NCBI GenBank assembly: GCA_900751785.1 | Contig: CAADSM010000096.1 | Span: forward strand, 1 to 49,008 | Length of the DNA: 49,008 nucleotides | Direction of reading: 5' to 3' | Origin: Lachnospiraceae bacterium | GTDB lineage: Bacteria > Bacillota > Clostridia > Lachnospirales > Lachnospiraceae | Shown here: in pieces, positions 41,975 to 49,008 of the stretch | Position numbering within the stretch: position 1 is the stretch's first letter | Layout: every line of letters starts with the position of its first letter | Notes under the pieces: generated by a model | The model's input: the letters and a program-made list of their open reading frames with translations, nothing else | Database searches by the model: none | What the model was told of the DNA's origin: nothing | Translations under genes and position numbers: made by a program

Positions 41975-43801
41975 ATGTGTGGAATTGTAGGATATGTTGG
42001 CGAAAAGCAGGCGGCACCGATCCTTCTGGATGGTCTGTCAAAGCTGGAATACAGAGGATATGATTCTGCTGGCATTGCGGTTTTTGATGGAGAGAAGATC
42101 AATATGACGAAGGCAAAGGGACGCCTCAAAGTGCTGGAAGAGATCACCCACGACGGCAGGACTATGCCGGGGATACTTGGAATCGGACATACTAGATGGG
42201 CGACTCACGGAGAGCCTTCTGATGTGAATGCCCACCCGCACTTGAATAAGGACGGAAGCATTGCGGTCGTACACAACGGCATCATTGAGAACTATCTGAA
42301 ACTGAAAAAGAAGCTGGTCAATAAGGGGTATGAGTTTATCTCAGATACAGATACCGAGGTCATCGCCCATCTGCTTGATTACTACTATGACGGTAATCCC
42401 CTCCGTGCGATCACAAAGGTCATGCACCGCATGGAAGGGTCTTATGCGCTTGGTATCGTCTTCAAAGACTTTCCGGACGAACTTTATGCAGTGCGCAAGG
42501 ACAGCCCGCTGATCGTGGGACATACGGCGAATGGGAGCATTATCGCTTCGGACGTGCCGGCAGTATTGAAGTACACCAGAGACGTGTATTTTATCGAAAA
42601 TGAAGAGATCGTCCGCATGGAGAAGGATTCCATGGAATTCTTTAATGTGGACGAAGAGCGGATTGAGAAGGAGTCTGTCCATATTGAATGGGATGTAGAT
42701 GCGGCAGAAAAAGGCGGATATGAGCATTTCATGCTAAAAGAGATGTACGAACAGCCGAAGGCAATCACAGATACGTTTTCCCCTAGGATCAAGGGAAATG
42801 AGATCGTGATCGAGGAGCTGAACATGTCTGATGAAGACATCCGCGCAGTGAAAAAGCTGATGATTGTTGCCTGCGGTTCCGCCTACCATGCAGGGGTGAC
42901 TGGTAAATATGTGTTTGAGGGAATGGCAAGGATCCCGGTGGAGGTGGATCTGGCGAGTGAGTTCAGATACCGCGATCCGATCCTGGAAGAGGGGACGCTT
43001 GTGATCGTCATCAGCCAGTCCGGCGAGACTGCAGATTCCCTTGCAGCGCTCAGAGAGTCTCAGGAAAGAGGGGCAAAGGTGCTCGGTATCGTGAATGTTG
43101 TGGGAAGCTCGATCGCGAGAGAGGCGGATAATGTGATGTATACGTGGGCAGGACCTGAGATTGCCGTGGCGACGACAAAAGCGTATTCCTGCCAGCTCAT
43201 CGCGCTTTACCTGCTGGCTGTCAAATTCGCTAAAGTGCGCGGGGAGATTTCTGATGCGCAGGTGAAGGACTATATCGAAGACCTGAAGAGGCTGCCTGAC
43301 CAGGTAGAGCTTCTCCTGAACAATAAGAACAGGATACAGAAGTTTGCAAACCGTTATCTGGCGGCGAAGGATGTCTTCTTTATCGGCAGAGGGATCGACT
43401 ATGCGATCTCACTGGAAGGATCGCTGAAGCTGAAAGAAATTTCCTATATCCACTCAGAGGCGTACGCAGCAGGGGAGCTGAAGCATGGCACCATATCTCT
43501 GATCGAGGAGGGAACCCTTGTGACTGCCGTACTGACACAGGAAGACCTGTTCAAGAAGATGATAAGCAATATTGTCGAAGTGAGGACCCGGGGCGCATTC
43601 GTGCTTGCTGTGACGACGGAGGGCAATGACGAGGTGAAAAAGGCGGCGGACTATGTGATCTATATTCCGAGAACGAACAGGTTCTTTACAAACTCACTGG
43701 CGATCATTCCGCTGCAGCTTTTCGGATATTATATTTCTGTCGGAAGAGGATGTGATGTAGATAAGCCCAGAAACCTTGCAAAATCTGTGACTGTGGAATA
43801 A
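41975..43801 (+). CDS. glmS: Glutamine-fructose-6-phosphate aminotransferase
   Basis: GlmS makes glucosamine-6-phosphate from fructose-6-phosphate and glutamine, the first step to UDP-GlcNAc for wall and glycan synthesis. The 608 residues begin MCGIVGYVG, so the N-terminal nucleophile Cys1 is exposed after Met removal. The glutaminase domain shows YRGYDSAGIAV and GIGHTRWATHG; two SIS domains follow, with VACGSAYHAG, ISQSGETADSLAAL and KLKEISYIHSEAYAAGELKHG. It ends with the conserved KPRNLAKSVTVE. The 93-base leader is too short for the glmS ribozyme and none of its core is seen. Confidence 0.97.
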   Translation: MCGIVGYVGEKQAAPILLDGLSKLEYRGYDSAGIAVFDGEKINMTKAKGRLKVLEEITHDGRTMPGILGIGHTRWATHGEPSDVNAHPHLNKDGSIAVVHNGIIENYLKLKKKLVNKGYEFISDTDTEVIAHLLDYYYDGNPLRAITKVMHRMEGSYALGIVFKDFPDELYAVRKDSPLIVGHTANGSIIASDVPAVLKYTRDVYFIENEEIVRMEKDSMEFFNVDEERIEKESVHIEWDVDAAEKGGYEHFMLKEMYEQPKAITDTFSPRIKGNEIVIEELNMSDEDIRAVKKLMIVACGSAYHAGVTGKYVFEGMARIPVEVDLASEFRYRDPILEEGTLVIVISQSGETADSLAALRESQERGAKVLGIVNVVGSSIAREADNVMYTWAGPEIAVATTKAYSCQLIALYLLAVKFAKVRGEISDAQVKDYIEDLKRLPDQVELLLNNKNRIQKFANRYLAAKDVFFIGRGIDYAISLEGSLKLKEISYIHSEAYAAGELKHGTISLIEEGTLVTAVLTQEDLFKKMISNIVEVRTRGAFVLAVTTEGNDEVKKAADYVIYIPRTNRFFTNSLAIIPLQLFGYYISVGRGCDVDKPRNLAKSVTVE

Positions 43802-43903
43802 AAACATGAAAGATTAATTGATTGAACACAATTTCATCACAATACGGCATTATTATTAGAGCTGTAAAAAGATGAAATACATGAAGAAGGCAGGTAATCT
43901 TTT
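43802..43903 (+). promoter_or_regulatory. htrA upstream region with inverted repeat
   Basis: ATTTCATC (43831-43838) and GATGAAAT (43871-43878) are perfect inverted repeats 32 bases apart. I see no convincing -35/-10 pair. The dyad could be a binding site or a leader fold for the stress protease gene. Confidence 0.3.
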
Positions 43904-45232
43904 ATGGAAAACCAGTATAATTATTATAATCAGGAAAACTCAGACAGCAGTTATCAGTACGGCGGCAGTCAGTATTCACAGCAGCCGCAGCAGGATCCGC
44001 AGCCTCCGAAGGAAAAGAAACCACGCAGGAAAATGCCGAAAGCAGTCGCGGTGACAGGGCTGGCGCTCCTGTTCGGCGTGGTCTCAAGTGCAACGTTCCT
44101 GACATCGAACATTATCGGGAACAGGATCCTGGGACTTGACGATTCCTCGCAGAGCTCGTCAGACACGTCAAAGGCGGTGAACAGCAACGCTACGCTGTCC
44201 CGGACCTCCAGCGTTGTCACATCGGACGTCTCGGACATCGTAGAGAAAGTGATGCCATCCATCGTCTCGATCACAAATATGAGCGTGGAAGAGGTGCAGA
44301 GCTTTTTCGGAGGTGTCAGTGAACAGACGAGCGAGAGCGCAGGAACGGGTATTATCATTTCCCAGAATGATACGGAGCTTCTGATCGTGACCAACAATCA
44401 TGTGGTAGAGGGCAGCGATACTCTGACAGTCACCTTTGATGACGGATCTAGCGTCGAGGCGAATATCAAAGGAACGAACTCAGAGTACGATGTAGCGGTG
44501 ATCGCGGTACCTCTGGATTCTATCTCTGATGATACAATGGATGCGATCACAGTAGCTACACTCGGTGATTCTACAAACCTTAAGGTGGGCGAGCCGGCGA
44601 TCGCGATCGGAAATGCACTGGGATACGGTCAGTCCGTTACAACGGGAGTGATCAGTGCGCTGAACCGCTCTGTATCAGAGACAGATTCCCAGACAGGTCA
44701 GACGGTGGAGAGCAGCGCAAAGCTGATCCAGACTGACGCGGCGATCAATCCTGGAAACAGCGGCGGAGCTCTGGTGAATGCAAGCGGAGAAGTGATCGGA
44801 ATCAACTCCTCCAAGCTTGTCGGCGAGACTGTGGAGGGAGTAGGATACGCAATCCCGATCTCCGATGTATCAGACCTGATCCAGGAATTGATGAACCAGG
44901 AGACGAAGACGAAGGTAGCTGAGGCGGATCAGGGCGTGATCGGTATCACAGGAATGGATGTTCCGACAGAATACTCTCAGCAGCTGAATATGCCGAATGG
45001 TGTATATGTCACAGAGGTCACTCCGAACGGAGGCGCAGATAATGCCGGAATGACAAGAGGATGCGTTATCACAGCGATCAATGGAACTTCTGTCGACAGC
45101 ATGTCTGCCCTGCAGGAGCAGCTTCAGTATTATGCGAAGGGCGAGACGGTAACACTGACGATCGAGGTGCCGCAGACAAATGGCGAGTATGCGGAGCAGA
45201 CTGTTGAGGTCACGCTTGGCGCGAAGCAGTAA
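43904..45232 (+). CDS. htrA: HtrA/DegP-type membrane serine protease with PDZ domain
   Basis: This 442-residue protein is a trypsin-like quality-control protease acting outside the membrane. A Q/Y-rich cytosolic start and basic stretch precede one membrane helix (about 48-70). The catalytic triad is visible: His in TNNHVVEG (about 165), Asp in SEYDVAVIAV (about 196) and Ser in NPGNSGGALV (about 286). One PDZ domain follows (about 350-435; GVYVTEVTPNGGADNAGM, ITAINGTSVDSM). The layout matches HtrA/HtrB/YyxA proteins of Gram-positives. It ends at a strong terminator and faces the cotJ operon. Confidence 0.95.
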   Translation: MENQYNYYNQENSDSSYQYGGSQYSQQPQQDPQPPKEKKPRRKMPKAVAVTGLALLFGVVSSATFLTSNIIGNRILGLDDSSQSSSDTSKAVNSNATLSRTSSVVTSDVSDIVEKVMPSIVSITNMSVEEVQSFFGGVSEQTSESAGTGIIISQNDTELLIVTNNHVVEGSDTLTVTFDDGSSVEANIKGTNSEYDVAVIAVPLDSISDDTMDAITVATLGDSTNLKVGEPAIAIGNALGYGQSVTTGVISALNRSVSETDSQTGQTVESSAKLIQTDAAINPGNSGGALVNASGEVIGINSSKLVGETVEGVGYAIPISDVSDLIQELMNQETKTKVAEADQGVIGITGMDVPTEYSQQLNMPNGVYVTEVTPNGGADNAGMTRGCVITAINGTSVDSMSALQEQLQYYAKGETVTLTIEVPQTNGEYAEQTVEVTLGAKQ

Positions 45233-45279
45233 TGTGAGAAAAAATACAGATATATGAATGAAGATGTGAATGAATGATG

Positions 45280-45345
45280 AGCCATGGGCAGGAGGTGCCG
45301 GCGGAGGAATTTCCGCTATGCATCTGCCCATGGCTTTTAGTTTTT
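45280..45345 (+). terminator. Strong terminator after htrA
   Basis: AGCCATGGGCAG (45280-45291) pairs perfectly with CTGCCCATGGCT (45324-45335), with an inner GCGGA/TCCGC stem (45301-45316), then TTTTAGTTTTT. It lies between convergent genes; the T-run is only on the htrA side. Confidence 0.85.
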
Positions 45346-45940
45346 ATCTGTCAAATTCAGGATTGAAGGCATAGAAGTTCCTGCTGTCAAGCTTTTCCTG
45401 TACGAGACGGAGGCTTTCGCCGAATCTCTGGTAATGGACGATCTCCCGCTGCCTCAGGAAGCGGATCGGATCGCATATCTCGGGGTCTTTGACAAGGCGG
45501 AGGATATTGTCGTATGTCGTGCGGGCTTTCTGCTCTGCAGCCAGATCTTCGTGCAGATCTGTGATCGGATCCCCTTTTGACTGAAATACTGTAGCTGTCC
45601 ACGGCGTCCCGCTGGCTGCCTGCGGCCACAGGGCGAGCGTGTGATCCACGTAGTAAGGGGCGAATCCGGATCTTTCGATTTCCTCCGGAGACAGATCCTT
45701 GGTGAGCTGGTAGACGATCGCGCAGATCATCTCCATGTGAGCGAGCTCTTCAGTGCCAATATCGGTCAGTATCCCCGTCACCTCTTTGTACGGCATGGTA
45801 TACCGCTGTGACAGATATCTCATGGAAGCGGCAAGCTCCCCGTCCGGTCCGCCGAACTGGGATATGATGACCTGGGCCAGCTTGGGGTTGGTCTGGGTGA
45901 TCTTGACCGGATACTGCAGTCTTTTTTCATAATTCCACAT
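45344..45940 (-). CDS. cotJC: Spore coat protein CotJC (manganese-catalase family)
   Basis: The 198-residue protein belongs to the manganese-catalase-like coat proteins laid on the forming spore. Family blocks are MWNYEKRLQYPVKI, ISQFGGPDGELAASMRYL, DIGTEELAHMEMI with the metal-ligand glutamate and histidine, and REIVHYQRFGE near the end. It is the third gene of the cotJABC operon, three bases after cotJB. Whether it has catalase activity here is not known. Confidence 0.95.
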   Translation of the reverse strand: MWNYEKRLQYPVKITQTNPKLAQVIISQFGGPDGELAASMRYLSQRYTMPYKEVTGILTDIGTEELAHMEMICAIVYQLTKDLSPEEIERSGFAPYYVDHTLALWPQAASGTPWTATVFQSKGDPITDLHEDLAAEQKARTTYDNILRLVKDPEICDPIRFLRQREIVHYQRFGESLRLVQEKLDSRNFYAFNPEFDR

Positions 45941-45943
45941 AAA

Positions 45944-46213
45944 TCAGCATCCTCCTTCCTGCCATGGCCACGGCTCATTGATCCAGTTCCATCTGTCCTC
46001 GCAGGAGGCATCGGCTGAGTCAATGGTCAGCGGTCCGTAATTCTCGGCGTATTCCTTCAGGGCATGGCTGCGCTGGCGGCTGTAGTCCTTGAAATATGCC
46101 AGAGCCTCAGCGTCGCACGGATGCGTGTCCAGATACAGCTGCACCTCATTGACTGCGAAACTGACCTGATTGATATGGGAAAGAAGTTCTTTCCGGTTCA
46201 TTGGGCTGTTCAT
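45944..46213 (-). CDS. cotJB: Spore coat protein CotJB
   Basis: The 89-residue protein has the CotJB pattern: RKELLSHINQVSFAVNEVQLYLDTHPCDAEAL and, further on, YGPLTIDSAD and WNWINEPWPWQ. It assembles with CotJA and CotJC in the coat; its biochemical role is unknown. Its ATG overlaps the cotJA stop by four bases (46210-46213), so translation is coupled. Confidence 0.93.
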   Translation of the reverse strand: MNSPMNRKELLSHINQVSFAVNEVQLYLDTHPCDAEALAYFKDYSRQRSHALKEYAENYGPLTIDSADASCEDRWNWINEPWPWQEGGC

Positions 46214-46545
46214 TGACGGCGGCCTCCTTTCCCGAGAAACGGTTTGTCAAGCTCCTCGAAGATTGTGCCGCGCTCAAGCGCCCTGCACGGTTCATAGATA
46301 TTCTGCCACTGCTGCCATGGCACATAAGCCATTGCGAGCGGCATTCCGTTCAGAGAATCGCTGCGGCTGTGCCCGCAGTCTTCCTGTCTGTATCTGGCAG
46401 AAGGACCGTTTTGAGGAACAGGGACAGAGCGGCGTACATTTCCTCGGTTACCGTAAAATCCTGCATTTCTCGGTGTGGATGCCATACGCGGAGTGGAACA
46501 TCCTGCCTGCCGGGAGCTGTACATATTATTCTGACAATTCGGCAT
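46210..46545 (-). CDS. cotJA: Spore coat protein CotJA
   Basis: The C-terminal part (GMPLAMAYVPWQQWQNIYEP, then ERGTIFEELDKPFLG) is the CotJA signature. The N-terminal ~55 residues are a variable, R/N/C-containing extension, giving 111 residues against about 75-80 in Bacillus. I start at 46545, since AAAGGA lies about nine bases upstream on the minus strand; the longer frame from 46563 lacks a ribosome site. First gene of the operon, behind a sigma-E-type promoter. Confidence 0.9.
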   Translation of the reverse strand: MPNCQNNMYSSRQAGCSTPRMASTPRNAGFYGNRGNVRRSVPVPQNGPSARYRQEDCGHSRSDSLNGMPLAMAYVPWQQWQNIYEPCRALERGTIFEELDKPFLGKGGRRQ

Positions 46546-46579
46546 TTTAGGTTTTCCTTTCATAATATTTTACATAAAT

Positions 46580-46608
46580 ATACTATGGGAAAAAAATAAA
46601 AAATGTTA
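46580..46608 (-). promoter_or_regulatory. Sigma-E-type sporulation promoter of cotJABC
   Basis: On the minus strand TAACATT (46608-46602) matches six of seven positions of the sigma-E -35 (KMATATT), and after exactly 14 bases CATAGTAT (46587-46580) matches the CATANNNT -10. Transcription would begin about 27 bases before the cotJA start. This puts the operon in the mother cell early in sporulation, as in Bacillus. Confidence 0.65.
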
Positions 46609-46611
46609 CAC

Positions 46612-46640
46612 TTTACTTTTCGCGGGAAATTATATATAAT
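46612..46640 (+). promoter_or_regulatory. Candidate tRNA promoter
   Basis: TTTACT (46612-46617) and a perfect TATAAT (46635-46640) are 17 bases apart, ending 12 bases before the tRNA. It is back to back with the cotJ promoter. Confidence 0.55.
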
Positions 46641-46651
46641 GTATGAGTCGA

Positions 46652-46726
46652 CGGGGTATGGCTCAGTTTGGTTAGAGCGCACGGCTGGGGGCCGTGAGGT
46701 CGCAGGTTCGAATCCTGTTACCCCGA
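46652..46726 (+). tRNA. tRNA-Pro (anticodon GGG)
   Basis: A complete 75-base cloverleaf: acceptor CGGGGTA/TACCCCG, D-arm GCTC/GAGC, anticodon arm CACGG-CTGGGGG-CCGTG with anticodon GGG (46687-46689), T-arm GCAGG/CCTGT with the TTCGAAT loop, and A73 at 46726. The C1-G72 pair and A73 are usual for proline tRNAs. CCA is not encoded. Confidence 0.95.
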
Positions 46727-46734
46727 TTATCCCT

Positions 46735-46784
46735 AAAAGCAATGATATGGATATGCGAGGTGGTGTATTCATATCATTGCTTTT
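46735..46784 (+). terminator. Terminator-like 15-bp inverted repeat after tRNA-Pro
   Basis: AAAAGCAATGATATG (46735-46749) and CATATCATTGCTTTT (46770-46784) are perfect inverted repeats around a 20-base loop. The A and T ends suggest a bidirectional terminator for the tRNA transcript. It starts nine bases after the tRNA. Confidence 0.7.
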
Positions 46785-46878
46785 ACCGTTTCTGGAGGAA
46801 CGCAGGACAGGGAGTTGTTTTTGAAGATAAAAGAGGATATAATAATTAAGATTTGATGGTAAAAGGAGATATGGCGAT

Positions 46879-48759
46879 ATGTGTGGATTCGCAGGTTTTG
46901 TAGGCGAAGTGGAAGACAGAGAGCAGGTTCTCGTAAATATGATGAATACGATCATACACAGAGGCCCGGACAGTGAAGGAAAATATGTGGATGAGGATGC
47001 GGCTCTGGGCTTCAGACGTCTGAGCATCATAGATCTTTCTTCTGTGGGTGATCAGCCGCTTTACAACGAGGATCGGAGTATGGTCCTTGTCTTCAACGGA
47101 GAGATATACAATTACCAGGAACTCCGGGCGGAGCTCGTGAAGGCAGGACATGCCTTTGTCTCTAACACGGATTCGGAGACGCTGATCCACGGATATGAGG
47201 AGTGGGGCGAAGGACTCCTGGACAGGCTGCGGGGCATGTATGCGTTTGTGATCTGGGATACAAGGAAAAAGAAGCTGTTTGGGGCGAGAGATATTTTTGG
47301 TATCAAGCCGCTCTATTATGCGCAGATGAACGGAACGCTGATGTTTGCTTCCGAGATCAAGGCGTTTATGGAGCATCCGAAGTTTGATAAGATCTTTAAT
47401 GAAGATGCGCTCGGAAATTACCTGTCCTTCCAGTTTGTCCCGACAAATGAAACCTTTTTCAAAGGCGTTTTCTGTGTGCAGCCGGGGCATTATTTCACCT
47501 ACGAGGATGGAAGGCTTGAGCTCACCAGATATTTCGAGCCAAATTTTACAGGAGACTGCAGAAAGCCGTTCAAGGAAGTTGTGGACGATGTTGAGGCGGT
47601 CATGAAAGAGTCGGTAGAGATGCATAAGATCAGCGATGTTGAGGTCGCGTCCTATCTTTCCAGTGGTGTGGATTCCAGCTACCTGACTTATCTGGGGCAG
47701 GTCGACCGTACGTTTACGGTAGGATTTGACGAGGGAAAATACAGCGAGATCCAGGATGCGAAGGAGTTCGCGGCAAGTATCAATATGAAGAACGACGCGA
47801 AAGTCATCAGTCCGGATGAATACTGGGACAGACTCTCGGACATCCAGTATTACATGGATGAGCCGGTCGCAGATCCCGCGGCGATCGCGCTGTATTTCCT
47901 GAGCGAGGAGGCATCGAAAAAGGTCAAGGTCGTGCTCTCGGGCGAGGGCTCGGACGAGCTGTTCGGAGGATATAATATTTACTGCGAGCCTCTGGAGCAC
48001 ACATCCTTTAATAAGATCCCGATGGGGATCCGCCGTATTCTCGGTAAATTTGCAGAGTACTGCCTGCCGCGCGGTATGAAGGGGCGTGGATTCCTGATGC
48101 GCCATGGAAAGACGCTGGAGGAGAGATATTTTGCGAACGCGACGAATATCTTCACTGAGCGCGAGGCCGACAAGATTCTGAAGAAGGGCTGCAGGCCGGG
48201 GATCCAGAAGGTGACGCGTCCGCTCTACGACCGTGTGAAAGGGAAAGATCCTGTGACCAAGATGCAGTATGTGGACATGCATCTCTGGCTTGTCCATGAT
48301 ATCCTGATGAAGGGCGATAAGATGGGAATGGCCAACTCGCTCGAGGTCCGCGTGCCGTTCCTCGACAAAAAGGTGCTGGAGCTTGCAGAGACACTGCCGC
48401 TGAAATACAAGGTGCGTGCGCCGAAGACAAAGGTCGCGCTCAGAGCGGCAGCAGAGAGAAACATCCGGAGTAAGACCGCGGAGAAGAAGAAGCTTGGATT
48501 TCCGATCCCAATCCGGGTGTGGCTGAAAGAAGATAAGTATTATAGAAAAGTCAGAGAGATGTTCCAGTCTGATGCGGCAAAGAAGTTCTTCCGCACAGAT
48601 CTTCTCCTGAAGATGCTGGATGACCATAAGAACGGGAAACATGTGAACGAGAAGACAGACAACAGCCGCAAGATCTGGACGGTATATATTTTTCTCGTGT
48701 GGTATGACCGGTTTTTTGAACATGGGAAACCCATGCATCCGGCCATGAATGCAAGATAG
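46879..48759 (+). CDS. asnB: Asparagine synthase (glutamine-hydrolysing)
   Basis: AsnB makes asparagine from aspartate, ATP and glutamine. The 626 residues begin MCGFAGFVG (N-terminal Cys nucleophile), followed by HRGPDSEGKY and VFNGEIYNYQELR in the glutaminase domain and the ATP PP-loop SYLSSGVDSSYL (about 257) in the synthetase domain, then LSGEGSDELFGGY (about 354). Length fits the 600-residue Gram-positive type. Some homologues amidate peptidoglycan precursors instead, which the sequence does not resolve. The ribosome site AAAGGAGAT precedes the ATG. Confidence 0.95.
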   Translation: MCGFAGFVGEVEDREQVLVNMMNTIIHRGPDSEGKYVDEDAALGFRRLSIIDLSSVGDQPLYNEDRSMVLVFNGEIYNYQELRAELVKAGHAFVSNTDSETLIHGYEEWGEGLLDRLRGMYAFVIWDTRKKKLFGARDIFGIKPLYYAQMNGTLMFASEIKAFMEHPKFDKIFNEDALGNYLSFQFVPTNETFFKGVFCVQPGHYFTYEDGRLELTRYFEPNFTGDCRKPFKEVVDDVEAVMKESVEMHKISDVEVASYLSSGVDSSYLTYLGQVDRTFTVGFDEGKYSEIQDAKEFAASINMKNDAKVISPDEYWDRLSDIQYYMDEPVADPAAIALYFLSEEASKKVKVVLSGEGSDELFGGYNIYCEPLEHTSFNKIPMGIRRILGKFAEYCLPRGMKGRGFLMRHGKTLEERYFANATNIFTEREADKILKKGCRPGIQKVTRPLYDRVKGKDPVTKMQYVDMHLWLVHDILMKGDKMGMANSLEVRVPFLDKKVLELAETLPLKYKVRAPKTKVALRAAAERNIRSKTAEKKKLGFPIPIRVWLKEDKYYRKVREMFQSDAAKKFFRTDLLLKMLDDHKNGKHVNEKTDNSRKIWTVYIFLVWYDRFFEHGKPMHPAMNAR

Positions 48760-48770
48760 GTGATTAGTAT

Positions 48771-49008
48771 ATGAGAAGCAGAACTGTGCAGCCGGTCAAA
48801 CGGCGGGGACAGAAGAAAAATGGAAAGAACGGGGGAAGACAGCGCAGCCTTGGTGACACACAGCCTCTGCGTCCGGTGAATCCGGCGTCAGGAAGGCGGG
48901 TGAGCGGGGATACGCAGCCTATGCCTGTCATCAGGCAGTATACAGGCGGCTACAGAGCTAAGGAGCCGGCGGCGGGGGGACCCCCCCCCCCGGGGAGGGA
49001 GTTCCCCG
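48771..49008 (+). CDS. Start of an unknown basic protein, cut by the window end
   Basis: A frame opens with ATG at 48771, eleven bases after asnB, and stays open to the edge. The visible residues are very basic and rich in G, P and R (MRSRTVQPVKRRGQKK..., with two DTQP repeats), like the cytosolic N-terminal tails of LCP or other wall-associated membrane proteins. No domain is visible. The ribosome site is weak (AGGTGATT). The last ~35 bases are suspect sequence. Confidence 0.5.
   Translation, partial: MRSRTVQPVKRRGQKKNGKNGGRQRSLGDTQPLRPVNPASGRRVSGDTQPMPVIRQYTGGYRAKEPAAGGPPPPGREFP

Noticed and set aside
46603..46824. 73-residue plus-strand ORF overlapping the tRNA
   Set aside because: Its middle is the translation of tRNA-Pro (a well-known spurious pattern), and the rest comes from the promoter and terminator.
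46846..48738. 630-residue minus-strand ORF opposite asnB
   Set aside because: Antisense shadow caused by codon bias in asnB; no family motif.

Overview
This 49 kb window looks like a complete assembly contig from a spore-forming, gut-type Firmicute of the Clostridia, most likely a Lachnospiraceae-like genus. The evidence is the low-to-mid GC, strong Gram-positive ribosome binding sites, consensus sigma-A promoters, a cotJABC spore-coat operon behind a sigma-E-type promoter, and the cdaA/cdaR, HPr, LCP, uvrB-uvrA and recD2 content. Both ends look like assembly breaks: the left edge lies inside a group II intron and the right edge runs into an artefact-like G/C homopolymer.

Layout. (1) 1-1300: the 3' end of a group II intron, then a graveyard of gene remnants (short RhuM-family ORF, a DUF3990-like N-terminus, a winged-helix C-terminus) and several dyads. 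(2) 1.3-10.4 kb: housekeeping genes uvrB, uvrA, mreB, recD2 and comF, the last without a normal start codon. (3) 10.5-17.1 kb: two unknown membrane proteins, then cdaA and cdaR (c-di-AMP synthesis), an HPr-like phosphocarrier, a nucleotidyltransferase and an LCP-family enzyme. (4) 17.3-21.4 kb: a very large secreted amidase with six ricin-type lectin repeats.

(5) 21.7-38.7 kb: a cell-surface glycan locus in two transcription units. The first, from a good promoter at 21682 to a terminator near 33931, encodes an ABC glycan exporter, a pyruvyl transferase with a coiled-coil N-terminus, glycosyltransferases, UDP-GlcNAc 2-epimerase, an FAD oxidoreductase, a probable three-component membrane glycosylation module (DUF6020-like protein, GtrB-like GT2, GtrA) and a polysaccharide deacetylase. 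The second, from a near-consensus promoter at 34001, encodes a polyprenyl-phosphate sugar transferase, a WecG/TagA enzyme and two paralogous GT4-type transferases. It is followed by a second LCP enzyme and a cohesin-like membrane protein with a strongly acidic tail. Together these resemble a pathway for a pyruvylated, peptidoglycan-linked secondary wall polymer: lipid priming, ManNAc addition, elongation, ABC export, outside decoration, then LCP attachment.

(6) 42-49 kb: glmS (no glmS ribozyme visible), an HtrA protease, the divergent cotJABC operon, tRNA-Pro(GGG), asnB and the start of an unidentified basic protein cut by the contig end. No CRISPR array, rRNA or complete insertion sequence was seen. 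All function calls come from reading motifs in the translations, and no database search was run.
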